This document shows positions 1-8,670 of a stretch of 9,857 nucleotides of DNA, piece after piece. The position numbers and the translations under genes are program-made. This DNA is from Bacteroidaceae bacterium (GTDB taxonomy: Bacteria; Bacteroidota; Bacteroidia; Bacteroidales; Bacteroidaceae). Within the stretch, counting starts at the first letter, position 1. Every line of letters starts with the position of its first letter. A model generated the notes under the pieces. The model was not told where the DNA came from. It saw nothing but the letters and a program-made list of their open reading frames with translations, and searched no databases. Location of the stretch: positions 1 to 9,857 of the forward strand of contig JAQVXN010000049.1 of the NCBI GenBank assembly GCA_028709135.1, in the 5' to 3' direction.

Positions 1-865
1 AAAGTCGGAAACAATAGGACTCATAATCACCATAAGCATCGTTTTCTCCCTGATAGCAGATAAAACCTGAAGCCGTATATCCTCTGAGAGGAAACATCAT
101 GGCATTGTAGCAAGCTGAAGGCGTTTGTTGGTTTATATTATTATAGGTAGCGTTGTCCATCACAATGTCTCCAAATGATTCATTTACCTCAGTTGGAATC
201 CATGTTTCTAGACTAGAACCTCCGTAACTACAACTAATAACACCTACAGGCACATTGAGACTGTCTATCAAATGTGTTGCAAAAAAATATGCTACTGCGC
301 TAAAATTTTCTACAGCTGATTTCGAACATCTTTGCCAAATCACTTTTGTAGAGTCCTGCGGATAGCGACTTCCACCTATAGGAATCGTTGTAAACCGTAA
401 TTTGTCTGCATAATTTTCTGCTGAATTCAAAATTGAGTCCACATTATGTATGGGAGAATTCGTCCAACCTACAACAGGCATCGACATATTACTTTGGCCG
501 GAAGCAATCCAAACTTCTCCTATCAGAACATTCCCCACAACTGTATTTTTGTCACTTCCATCTGAAAATGTAATTGTTTGTTTTTCAAAACTTGCAGCAG
601 GAGTTGTCACTTTTATTTTCCAGTTACCATTTTCATCTGCATTACATGAAACTGGAGTAGTCATCCAACTTGGTAATATAGTTACTTTGGCATTAGCAGT
701 CGCTTTTCCCCATAAAGATACGTTTGATCTTTGCTGTAACACCATGCCCGTCATAAAAGGAGCACCTAAATATACTCTACCACATAAATTTAAAACGTTG
801 AATAATAATATTCCTGTCAAAAATATTATTCTACTTGCTTTTTGTATTAACAACTCTTTTAACAT
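1..865 (-). CDS. Sialate O-acetylesterase / CE20-like SGNH esterase, N-terminal part (C-terminus beyond left edge)
   Basis: Translation from the ATG at 865-863 stays open to the window edge, giving 288 residues of an exported carbohydrate esterase. A hydrophobic signal segment spans about residues 12-27. It is followed by the family's N-terminal beta-domain, with the landmark GMVLQQ and a WGKA turn. The SGNH block I is GQSNM, with nucleophile Ser125. A second block, ISCSYGGSS (210-218) followed by TWIP, and a third, CYQGEND (about 270-276), match sialate O-acetylesterase-like proteins. The catalytic Asp/His block lies outside the window. Family members remove O-acetyl groups from sialic acids, and Bacteroidetes relatives also deacetylate xylan or pectin, so the substrate is open. 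It starts 27 nt after the ricin-like gene and is probably co-transcribed with it. The leader is A/T-rich with no Shine-Dalgarno. Unlike the other three exported proteins, it shows no Ala/Ser-Gln cleavage site. Family call is firm; substrate is not. Confidence 0.9.
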   Translation of the reverse strand, partial: MLKELLIQKASRIIFLTGILLFNVLNLCGRVYLGAPFMTGMVLQQRSNVSLWGKATANAKVTILPSWMTTPVSCNADENGNWKIKVTTPAASFEKQTITFSDGSDKNTVVGNVLIGEVWIASGQSNMSMPVVGWTNSPIHNVDSILNSAENYADKLRFTTIPIGGSRYPQDSTKVIWQRCSKSAVENFSAVAYFFATHLIDSLNVPVGVISCSYGGSSLETWIPTEVNESFGDIVMDNATYNNINQQTPSACYNAMMFPLRGYTASGFICYQGENDAYGDYESYCFRL

Positions 866-892
866 TATCAGATAATCGTCAAAAAATTATTT

Positions 893-1639
893 CTATGACA
901 CCATCACTTTATATGGTTTTCCTTTTACCACAATAATATAAGTTCCTGAAATTATATATTCTCTTGCATTTACAAGGCGTCCTTGTAAATCGAAAATATT
1001 ATACTTGTCGCAGCCTATCACGACAATTTTATGATTCTTAACCGTTATGCTGATATTCTCGTTCGTTGTCAAAGGCTTGATTCCCGTAGGCGTACCATCT
1101 CCATTAAGTACTGTCCACGCATTTACCGTATTTTGTATCTCAGATAAATTCACCACATTGATTTCATCTGAAGTAGAATCTACAGCATTCAAATAACGCA
1201 AATCACCACCACTATCCGTATAACGAATAATTACCTGATTGTTTCCAATAGATATAAAATCGAAAATCGATGCGCCATATTTTGTCCCAACATATGAAGG
1301 GCATAAATATCTGCCAACCCAATTTGTATCATCAATTTTCATATATCTCAGGGAACGTCTGTTTTTTATGTAATATCCACTCGTCGTTGCCGGAATAAGT
1401 TGCCATTGCTGATATAAGTTAGTATTTGACGAATCATTGATTAAAAACGAATAATTGCTGTATTGGGCATTACGTATATTGTCTTCCAAGCATTTTTGTA
1501 CATATTGAGGAGCTGCACTCATAAGTATATAATATACCTTTTCTCCATTTGCGTCTTTTTCCTGATATGTTTGCGAAAACGCTTTACCGGACACTGCACA
1601 GAACACTAGAAGTAAAATTATTTTATATAGATTCTTCAT
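893..1639 (-). CDS. Secreted ricin-like (beta-trefoil) protein with T9SS C-terminal sorting tail
   Basis: This is a complete 248-residue protein. Residues 1-22 form a signal peptide that probably ends FS|Q, leaving Gln23 at the mature N-terminus. Residues about 34-180 resemble ricin-type or RICIN-like repeats, with QWQLIP (78-83), GYYIKNR (88-94) and AWTVLN (174-179) as the typical W-x-(V/L) and Y-x-I-x-N landmarks. After a short linker, residues about 195-248 look like a type A T9SS sorting tail: ITVKN, then FDLQGRLV (216-223), then SGTYIIVV (231-238) and a lysine-rich end. No catalytic motif is visible. Inferred role: a small surface or secreted glycan-binding factor. The same kind of ricin-like module occurs three times in the large upstream protein, so this may be a stand-alone version of it. 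The gene follows a hairpin terminator and lies 27 nt upstream of the esterase. The ATG is preceded by an A-rich leader (AAAAACAAA). The beta-trefoil call is by pattern only. Confidence 0.8.
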   Translation of the reverse strand: MKNLYKIILLLVFCAVSGKAFSQTYQEKDANGEKVYYILMSAAPQYVQKCLEDNIRNAQYSNYSFLINDSSNTNLYQQWQLIPATTSGYYIKNRRSLRYMKIDDTNWVGRYLCPSYVGTKYGASIFDFISIGNNQVIIRYTDSGGDLRYLNAVDSTSDEINVVNLSEIQNTVNAWTVLNGDGTPTGIKPLTTNENISITVKNHKIVVIGCDKYNIFDLQGRLVNAREYIISGTYIIVVKGKPYKVMVS

Positions 1640-1728
1640 TTTGTTTTTATGACTTTTCTAAACCGAAACAACATCTCTTCGTATCTTTTTGCATTCATCT
1701 TTATACGAAAACATCAAACTTTTCTCAA

Positions 1729-1773
1729 AAAATACAGTGTACTCTGTATTTGAACAGTAGTACACTGTATTTT
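1729..1773 (-). terminator. Hairpin terminator or attenuator after the large modular gene
   Basis: A perfect 15-bp inverted repeat (AAAATACAGTGTACT at 1729-1743 and its complement at 1759-1773) encloses a 15-nt loop. Read on the minus strand it begins 16 nt after the stop of the 1438-aa gene and ends in six T (1732-1727), which fits an intrinsic terminator, although the stem is A/T-rich. The loop contains a further CTGTATTT (1744-1751) that can pair with AAATACAG (1730-1737). This gives an alternative 8-bp hairpin with a 6-nt loop that excludes the long one. Partial read-through into the ricin-like gene is therefore possible. Confidence 0.6.
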
Positions 1774-1789
1774 CATACTTACTCTGATT

Positions 1790-4700
1790 TCATTTGATTA
1801 AAATCTTCTTCTTGCCAATTACATAAATACCTTTGCTCAAATTTCTCTGTGCATCTGTATTTTTCACGTTTTGTTTCAACAGTTTTCCATCAATAGAATA
1901 TACATTGACTAGTTTCTCATTATTTGCAATGATATCTTTCACAGAAGTTACTCCAGTGCCATTCAATTTAATCACAAGGTCTGCTTTTGTATTCGGATCT
2001 GCGTCAACAACTGCTTTTAGATCAACATACCCTGTATGTCCGGCAAAGCCTGTTTCCGAAGTTGACCCTTTTATGACGGAATTAACAAAATATCCAAGTC
2101 CTATCTTGGGAGCTACGACATAATCTAATGTGGAAGTCAAACCATTTACAGTTTTGTTCTCAAACGAGAAACTCTCAGGAGGAACAACTGCAAACACAGT
2201 TGTTGTGACATTTGATACATCGTAAGCGGCATAATTGTTTGCTACAAGAACAAGCGGTTCGCCAGCCTCAAAAGTTTTCTTCTTGATCAAAGAAAGCGTA
2301 GAATCTCCAGATTCACTCACGTCAAAACTTTTGATAGCGTAAGTTTGTATACGTGATTCAGTGTTGTAATCTGCCAACTCCTCACTATTTAAAACGTATG
2401 GTAGTGATATAATTTGAATACTATTATCGGGAATCTGAAGTTGAACAAATTCCAAGTCATCACCACTTGGACCCGCTTCAAAAGTCCAAGCCCACTGATT
2501 GTTATATGCTTCATCATTACTGCTCCAGCTATAAAGATATCCATCACCGGCAGCTTGCAACGCGTAACTAGCACCAGGAGGTAAAAGTTCATATTGACCA
2601 GAACCAAGAAGAATCGTATTATATGCCTTTGGCTCATCTGTCAGAGCAATCCACGTGTGAGTATCTCCTGTGTAATTACTCATATATTTCCCGTTTGCAC
2701 GATTCTGAATAGCATAAACTCCAGTCTGACCTTCAATCGGAACAAAACGCCACATTGTATGAGGATCAATCATTGTTTGATAAACAGCCTCTTTTGTATC
2801 GTGCACATAATAACCCCACTTAACAGCATTATAGTTATTTATTCCCCAATTTCCTTGTGCCGCCTGTGTATTGTCACTGGCTGCATAGGCTACGTTTCCA
2901 TAACAGAATGTTGAATAAATATCTCCACCTCCCGGCACATGATCTATTTCCGCACTTCCGGTACGCGTGTTATCTTGATTAACAATATAATACCACTTGT
3001 TTGGTTCAAATTGTATCTGCTGACTTTTGAACGTACTCAAAGCATTTGTAAGATTCTGATAACGCTGATCCAAATCTTCTTTCTTTGGCCAACTATGATC
3101 ATAGCCTTCGGCCTCAGTAATCGCATTTTGTATGGCTGTCCACTGATCACTCGTGACATCTCCATATTTTTCTCCGGCCTCAAATTTATTTACATAAGTT
3201 TTAGTACTAGTCAACAGTTCTTCCAAAGGCGCTGCATTTGGAACCAATGCACTGACCGCCTTACGAGCTTCAATAAGTTTATCTAATTCTTCCTGTGTAA
3301 TCGAATTTGTAGTTAAGGACTCTTTAACATTCTTAATTTGTAAAGCCAAATTATCTCCCGCATTTTTCAAACCATCAATGTAAACATATGGAGAATTTGC
3401 TTCATCCAATATATTTTCATAGATTTGGAATTCTCCAATTGTAAACATCATATTAGCTTGAGGAGAATAGGTACTATTTACAAAGAAGCGCAAGAAACGA
3501 TATGCTTGATCCATTCTGTTAATACTATAATAGAATCCTCTGCCAGAACCATTTGAATTGTTTTTAGCTAAATCTGTAGGTAATTGATATTCTCCTATTT
3601 TTTTCCATCCGTCATAAGTCTGTACCTGATCAATTGTTTTAATATTCTCATCTTTGGCCAATGCCTCCTCATTGGTTGCATACACCGTAATATCAGACCA
3701 TTGTTCCAGAGCCCCCCAAATTCCATCACGAAGTCCAAAATAGAACTGGAAATTCTGAACCGGGTGATCTTTAAGATCTACTTGCAACCACTGTGGAGGA
3801 GAAGCCACACTGCTTTGCCATGTAGATTGAAAACAACTATTCAAATCACCATCTATCAAATGCGTATAAGAAGAATAAACTGCTGAAGGTTCCTGTGTTC
3901 CCCAAAGTTGATTGTTATCTGGATCATTATCATCGGCATTTGTAATCAATCCCTTTGTATGATCTATATTATATCGGAACATTTGTTCATAAATTGGCTG
4001 CGCTATGGCAAGTTCCTGTGTTGCCTGATAGTTGCGTAATCCAGCAGGAGCTGCTTCCGTAAGACTATCTATTAACTCTGCATCTTTTACTTTGATAATG
4101 AACCAAGACGATGTTGTTCCGGCACCTGCCGCCCATGGAACGATATTACCACTAACACCATCACCATCCGTATAATTGTTTGTATTATACGATGCATTAT
4201 TATTCTTATTATAAATATTAAATTCCGCAGAGTTATCAAGATGACTAAATATTTGATCCACTGTTTGTTCTGACGTAGAAGGGACTGTCTGACTGGTACC
4301 ATCGGCAGAACCAATAAATTCTCCCGTTCCTATATTTTGTATAGAATAATTCCCTTCAGAAAGTTTAGTGACTTTAAACAATTGCAACGGGTCTTTCGTA
4401 TTGTATGTTGTCCATGCCATCGTATGATCATACATGCCACACATGGCTTTTTTAACCCCTTGATGAGTAAAGAATGCAGGATAGCCACTCACAAGATTAT
4501 AGTAACCATCAGTTACCGGAATTACGCTATTTTTGACATCAACTAAAGCCCCACGTAACTGATTCCCCAGATTCACAAACTCAGCGTCGGTATGCTCTTC
4601 ATGAGTAGCAGCCTCTGCAGCAGCAAAAGCAGCCTTGTAGGTTTTAACCTTTGTACTGTCATTATATCCAGGATTTTCACCGGGTAACAACACCAAATTA

Positions 4701-6106
4701 AGACTTGAAATACTGTCTATAAGAGCCTGATAATCTATCTGTGCTTGACTGGATTTATTTTTGATTGCAGCAATTGCGTCTTCCAATGCTTTTACATCAG
4801 TACTCGTTCCGGTATTACTTAATATCAAATTTTTTGTCTTAGCTATCAATCCTTTCAAATTTTCAACTTCTGTTGCCACATTTGAATTCACTGTCACATT
4901 TGTATTTTCATACATTTGCAATTCGCCTAAAGTAAAATCTTTATTATCACTCTGAGGAATAGCCGTTTGATTAACATAAAAACGTAAATAGCGATATTTT
5001 CCATCTGGTAAAATGAAATTTTTCGTTAAGTAACGATCTGTTAAATCACTAACAATTTGCAATTGTTGCTTGTTCCAATTGCCGCTGCCATAAACCAATG
5101 ATTTATCTGTTGAAAACGTATAATCCCCTATTCTAGTCCAATTCGGGTTAGCTTCCACCTGATCAATAGATGCAACATTTAAGTTGTTGGCCGTAGTCAT
5201 ATCATTTGTAGCAAAAAGGGACACATTTGTCCATTGTTCAGCTGAACCCCAAACACCATCACGTACTCCGATTTTAAGCTGGAGTGCATCTAACTCTTTA
5301 CCAGCATCTACCTGAATCCACTGCGGCGAAACCATGCTATTATCCCATGTGGACTGAAAATAAGTAGATGTGTTTCTATCTATCAAATTTGCGAATGAAG
5401 AACTTGCATCATCAGTTCGCTGACAAACACTTAAAAATTGAGAACCGTCACCTGTTGATTCATCTTTAGCATTGCCATTTGTAATAAGTTCCTCCGAACT
5501 GGTCGTATATTTAAATGCACTGGTTAAACAGTCCAAAGCTTTATTCAGATTTATATTTAACTCTGCTGTCGTCAATTCATAATCAGGGACTTTTTCTATT
5601 GTCCACGAGCTACCGCTCCATTGAGCAAGCGGGTGATAATCGTAAGGAGTTACATCTGTTCTCGTATCCTGAGGCAGAAAGAAATTATATTGTTCATTCT
5701 CGCCAGTTAAATCTGGTCGTGATTCTGTAGGACGAATTTTAAATGTTCCATCATCTTGAGGCACAAAACGAATCGTACGTTTGTCGCTTTCTTTTGCTCT
5801 CATTTCTGTAATGTAGTAGTTCGTGCAGCCATAAAACCACGAACTATCAGCCAAACTCTGCATCCAATATTGGTCCTCGCCGTCATCTGCCTTTTGCAAA
5901 TGAAAAATAAAAGCAGCATTTCCTCTTTCCAGAGGATCCCATCTAAGAAACAAGTTCATATTCTCTATCGCCTGTGTCTCCGAACCGTTGGCATAAATAT
6001 AGTAATAGCCAGATTCTATACTTGTCGTTCCTGTTTGAGCCAACATAGAAACGTTGACACCCAGCAAAGCAACAACCATCCCAATTATACCTAAAAATCT
6101 TTTCAT
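1790..6106 (-). CDS. Giant secreted modular binding protein: ricin-like and F5/8C repeats, helical spacers, T9SS tail
   Basis: This is a 1438-residue protein. The ATG at 6106 was chosen over an in-frame TTG at 6124 because it opens directly on a signal peptide (MKRFLGIIG...MLA|Q, mature Gln24). Approximate modules by pattern are: ricin-like 1 (30-190); F5/8C-like 1 (205-402, with QWIQVD, GVRDGVWG, EQW and RYLRFYVN); helical FIVAR-like spacer 1 (403-528); ricin-like 2 (530-672, with YSIQN and WFIIKV); F5/8C-like 2 (717-902, with QWLQVD, GLRDGIWG, EQW and RFLRFFVN); helical spacer 2 (903-1030); ricin-like 3 (1034-1212, with MWRFVP and YAIQN); a beta-rich domain (1213-1385); and a T9SS type A tail (1387-1438, with VYSIDGKLL and KGIYVI). 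No catalytic motif is seen. F5/8C and ricin-like domains commonly bind galactose-type or other glycans, so a surface glycan-binding or adhesive role is inferred. It lies 47 nt after the GH gene, probably in the same operon. Module borders are estimates. Confidence 0.88.
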   Translation of the reverse strand: MKRFLGIIGMVVALLGVNVSMLAQTGTTSIESGYYYIYANGSETQAIENMNLFLRWDPLERGNAAFIFHLQKADDGEDQYWMQSLADSSWFYGCTNYYITEMRAKESDKRTIRFVPQDDGTFKIRPTESRPDLTGENEQYNFFLPQDTRTDVTPYDYHPLAQWSGSSWTIEKVPDYELTTAELNINLNKALDCLTSAFKYTTSSEELITNGNAKDESTGDGSQFLSVCQRTDDASSSFANLIDRNTSTYFQSTWDNSMVSPQWIQVDAGKELDALQLKIGVRDGVWGSAEQWTNVSLFATNDMTTANNLNVASIDQVEANPNWTRIGDYTFSTDKSLVYGSGNWNKQQLQIVSDLTDRYLTKNFILPDGKYRYLRFYVNQTAIPQSDNKDFTLGELQMYENTNVTVNSNVATEVENLKGLIAKTKNLILSNTGTSTDVKALEDAIAAIKNKSSQAQIDYQALIDSISSLNLVLLPGENPGYNDSTKVKTYKAAFAAAEAATHEEHTDAEFVNLGNQLRGALVDVKNSVIPVTDGYYNLVSGYPAFFTHQGVKKAMCGMYDHTMAWTTYNTKDPLQLFKVTKLSEGNYSIQNIGTGEFIGSADGTSQTVPSTSEQTVDQIFSHLDNSAEFNIYNKNNNASYNTNNYTDGDGVSGNIVPWAAGAGTTSSWFIIKVKDAELIDSLTEAAPAGLRNYQATQELAIAQPIYEQMFRYNIDHTKGLITNADDNDPDNNQLWGTQEPSAVYSSYTHLIDGDLNSCFQSTWQSSVASPPQWLQVDLKDHPVQNFQFYFGLRDGIWGALEQWSDITVYATNEEALAKDENIKTIDQVQTYDGWKKIGEYQLPTDLAKNNSNGSGRGFYYSINRMDQAYRFLRFFVNSTYSPQANMMFTIGEFQIYENILDEANSPYVYIDGLKNAGDNLALQIKNVKESLTTNSITQEELDKLIEARKAVSALVPNAAPLEELLTSTKTYVNKFEAGEKYGDVTSDQWTAIQNAITEAEGYDHSWPKKEDLDQRYQNLTNALSTFKSQQIQFEPNKWYYIVNQDNTRTGSAEIDHVPGGGDIYSTFCYGNVAYAASDNTQAAQGNWGINNYNAVKWGYYVHDTKEAVYQTMIDPHTMWRFVPIEGQTGVYAIQNRANGKYMSNYTGDTHTWIALTDEPKAYNTILLGSGQYELLPPGASYALQAAGDGYLYSWSSNDEAYNNQWAWTFEAGPSGDDLEFVQLQIPDNSIQIISLPYVLNSEELADYNTESRIQTYAIKSFDVSESGDSTLSLIKKKTFEAGEPLVLVANNYAAYDVSNVTTTVFAVVPPESFSFENKTVNGLTSTLDYVVAPKIGLGYFVNSVIKGSTSETGFAGHTGYVDLKAVVDADPNTKADLVIKLNGTGVTSVKDIIANNEKLVNVYSIDGKLLKQNVKNTDAQRNLSKGIYVIGKKKILIK
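3015..5495 (-). repeat. Internal duplication inside the modular binding protein gene (F5/8C-like plus helical spacer, two copies)
   Basis: The first copy covers about 4530-5495 and the second about 3015-3960, with a ricin-like module between them. The protein copies align clearly around the F5/8C core: both have FQSTW, QW(I/L)QVD, G(V/L)RDG(V/I)WG, EQW, (L/V)(F/Y)ATN, R(Y/F)LRF(Y/F)VN and (L/I)GE(L/F)Q(M/I)YEN, each followed by a charged helical stretch. At the DNA level they are clearly diverged, so the duplication is not recent. Borders are approximate. Confidence 0.75.
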
Positions 6107-6145
6107 ATAATAACAATTTAACAATTAACCATGAATATCATACCT

Positions 6146-6180
6146 CAAAACTATTAGTGTTCTGTAGTTACTGGAACAAA
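6146..6180 (-). promoter_or_regulatory. Possible internal promoter before the modular binding protein gene
   Basis: On the minus strand, TAGTTTTG (6153-6146) matches the Bacteroidetes -7 consensus TAnnTTTG. TTTG (6180-6177) lies upstream as a -33 candidate. The 23-nt gap is a little longer than the usual spacing of about 19-21. The -7 box begins directly after the GH stop codon and would give a 5' leader of roughly 35 nt. The match is short and the region is A/T-rich, so this is only a candidate. Confidence 0.3.
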
Positions 6181-8670
6181 CTTAAAGTTTTTTACGTAGT
6201 TGTCATCCAAACTGCCGTCAACATACCAATTTGTATGCATATTTGCAAAGAAAGACAGAACCTTATCCGGCACTTCAGTTACTGTAGGTTTCCATTCAGT
6301 ACAAAAGAGTGGCCGACCGAATCGATAAGCAACATCTTCAAGCATTCCCATCTCAGGGGATTGTTGTGTAGTGTTAAATCCGATTACATCACTTAATGTC
6401 CAAATTTGATAGCACAATTCAGGAGTTGAACCCGTTGTAGGATACTGAAATTTATACCAACCAACACCTCCAGCTCCAGTACCATGAGTTGTCACCGCAA
6501 TATAGTCGTCTCCCATATCTTGTATGGCCACCGCCACCGTAGCGAAAAGAGGCTGTTGCGGGGTTACTTCACGAGCTCTTTCAAACAGACCCGAAATGAG
6601 AGCCTTCAATTTTCCACTGTCTTTATATCCTGCTCCTGGCCTATAATAAAGGTCCCAAGCCACAATCGTGTCATTCTGAGCATAATGGCCCACAACGTCT
6701 GCAACATATTGTGTTAAACTAGATTCATCCTGTGACGCATACTTGTCTGTTAACAAAGCTGGCAGGATTGTCATTCCGGCATTTCCAGCCAATAAAATTA
6801 AACTATCCATTTTAGCATAAAACACGGCAACATTTGAAGTATAATCGTTATAATCCAGCAATACGCGTACACTATTATACAATTTATCTTCTGCGTGGGC
6901 TTTTACTCCAGTCAAAGCAGCATCAATAGATGTATAATACAACCCTTTTATGGCTGCTCTATTCATCCATTCCCACGTTCTCCATCCGAACCAGCGTGAA
7001 GCATCTGTTTTTTTAACTCTCAAAGCAGGTTTATAGCAAAATGTCTTCACGCTCTGTTCATCTTGCTCTTTTCTTACATACCAATTTACATGTTGTGTCG
7101 CAAAATTCGAATTAACACTTTCTGTCCCGAGTTGGAATAAAGGACGAGCGTATGAAGTGTAAAGTCCATTCAGCCAAGAGTTTTCCATTACCATTCCATT
7201 TGGCGTAGCATATCCTATCACGTCACTGAGTTGCCACATTTGATTTGCGACATCAGTAGCCATAGAATCAGGAACAACACTTGTCGTCACTAAAGGTGTC
7301 AAAAACAAAGGCTGATTGGGAAAATCATAGCGTACATATCGCATGAGTAAAGAAATTGTAGAAGAAATCGCACTCTCCGATGCATCTGCAGTCTGCCGGT
7401 ATACCTCCCAGCCGATGATACGTGGATCATGATAATAGTGTGAAATCACATCGTAAACATAAGACTGCATCGCACTTACAGAACGACTGATATCACTACC
7501 TATCAACAGTGTAGGTAGGAGAGTCATACCTGCATCAGAAACTTTAGTTACTAAATTTTCGAAATGACTGAAAAAGGCCGTTTGATCCGACAGATAATCC
7601 TGAATGTTCAAATTCACATTTACACTATTATAAAGGTGATCTCCAACATGTTTCTGTACGCCAATCAATGCTTCATTTATCGAACTAAAAGAAAGCCCTT
7701 TTGTAGCATCGCGATTCATCCACTTCCAAGCCCTACGTGGCGACCAGATCTCTGTATGCTCCGCCCCGGGATCAGTAGACTCTCCCTCTCTGGCAAATTT
7801 AAAATTTTTGATCCAAGGCAATTCCGTCGGATTATATGCTTCGCCGTCTGCATAAAGCATATTGTGAAACATTGGTTCCCATGCATAATATGTAGAACGT
7901 CCCCATTTTACTTCCCAATTGTGATCGCAAGCATAAAGACCCCATACATAGAAATTAATGTGATACTTAGAAAACTCCGAAAGAGTTCGTGGAATAGTGG
8001 CACCTGTCACTCGAGCCAAACATTCTGTGCAAACCAACGGACGATCTGAAATCGCTTTTAGACGGTTTACCATCACAGATGTATTGCTGTTATGATCTTC
8101 CGAGACATAATAATCATGATAATTATGTAAATCCATCATCGCTTCTGTTTCATTTCGGACTTGCCGCAAGACCGTCTTATTACTAGCATTAGCTTCACTG
8201 ATAGAAGCGTCCCAAATGATGGAGCACGTAATAGGTTGTGTACAACCTTCTTGACGACACCACACAACCATTTTTTTGATCCAGGACATCTGCTGCAAAC
8301 ATTTGCCCTCATCATACATCTCTGGCTCATTCCAAATATCCCAAAGAATAATGCGATCATCCCCACGAAAAGCCTGTATTACTTTTCGAATATACTTTTC
8401 AAGTAATCCTAATGCGGCATTTTGATCTGTTTCAGAAAAAAATGAACCAGGGCAAGTTATCACCGGGGACAATGTCATTCCTAGTGAAGCGCAATCAGTT
8501 GCCCAAGATTTTACATTCGCAATATATTCTTCCGCAGTATTCCCGCTTAAAAACATACGTACACTGTTAAATCCCAATTCTTTGGCTTTTTGTAGAAATT
8601 CCATTCTACTCATACCTGGATAAGGCCCCATAGGATGATTCACGCCAATAATTGGTCCATATTTTTGTTG
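6154..8670 (-). repeat. Three tandem barrel repeats within the GH5-like gene
   Basis: The repeat units run roughly 8670-7730, 7730-6980 and 6980-6154 (minus strand order). Shared signatures are the opening WMNR...KGL and LYNSV, a G(M)T(L/I)xP strand, a (D/N)(P/D)(R/T)I(I/V) strand leading to the acid/base position, a (R)PL(V/F) strand leading to the nucleophile position, and a closing H(I/V/T)N(F/W)YV. The repeat 1 section after the last strand (VWGL to NFKF) is missing or shortened in repeats 2 and 3. DNA similarity between units is limited to short patches, such as the region coding for WMNR near 7700 and 6960, so the duplication is old. Confidence 0.75.

Noticed and set aside
450..875. Plus-strand open frame of 141 codons
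   Set aside because: It lies antisense to the esterase gene, whose minus-strand frame carries all SGNH motifs. The plus-strand translation shows no family features.
6107..6124. TTG start adding six residues to the large modular protein
   Set aside because: The ATG at 6106 opens directly on a normal signal peptide, and the extension MLNCYY lies in the A/T-rich leader.
7564..8049. Plus-strand open frame of 161 codons
   Set aside because: It lies fully antisense to the GH repeat 1/2 region, which has clear catalytic and repeat motifs. The translation is low in recognisable structure and looks like a shadow.
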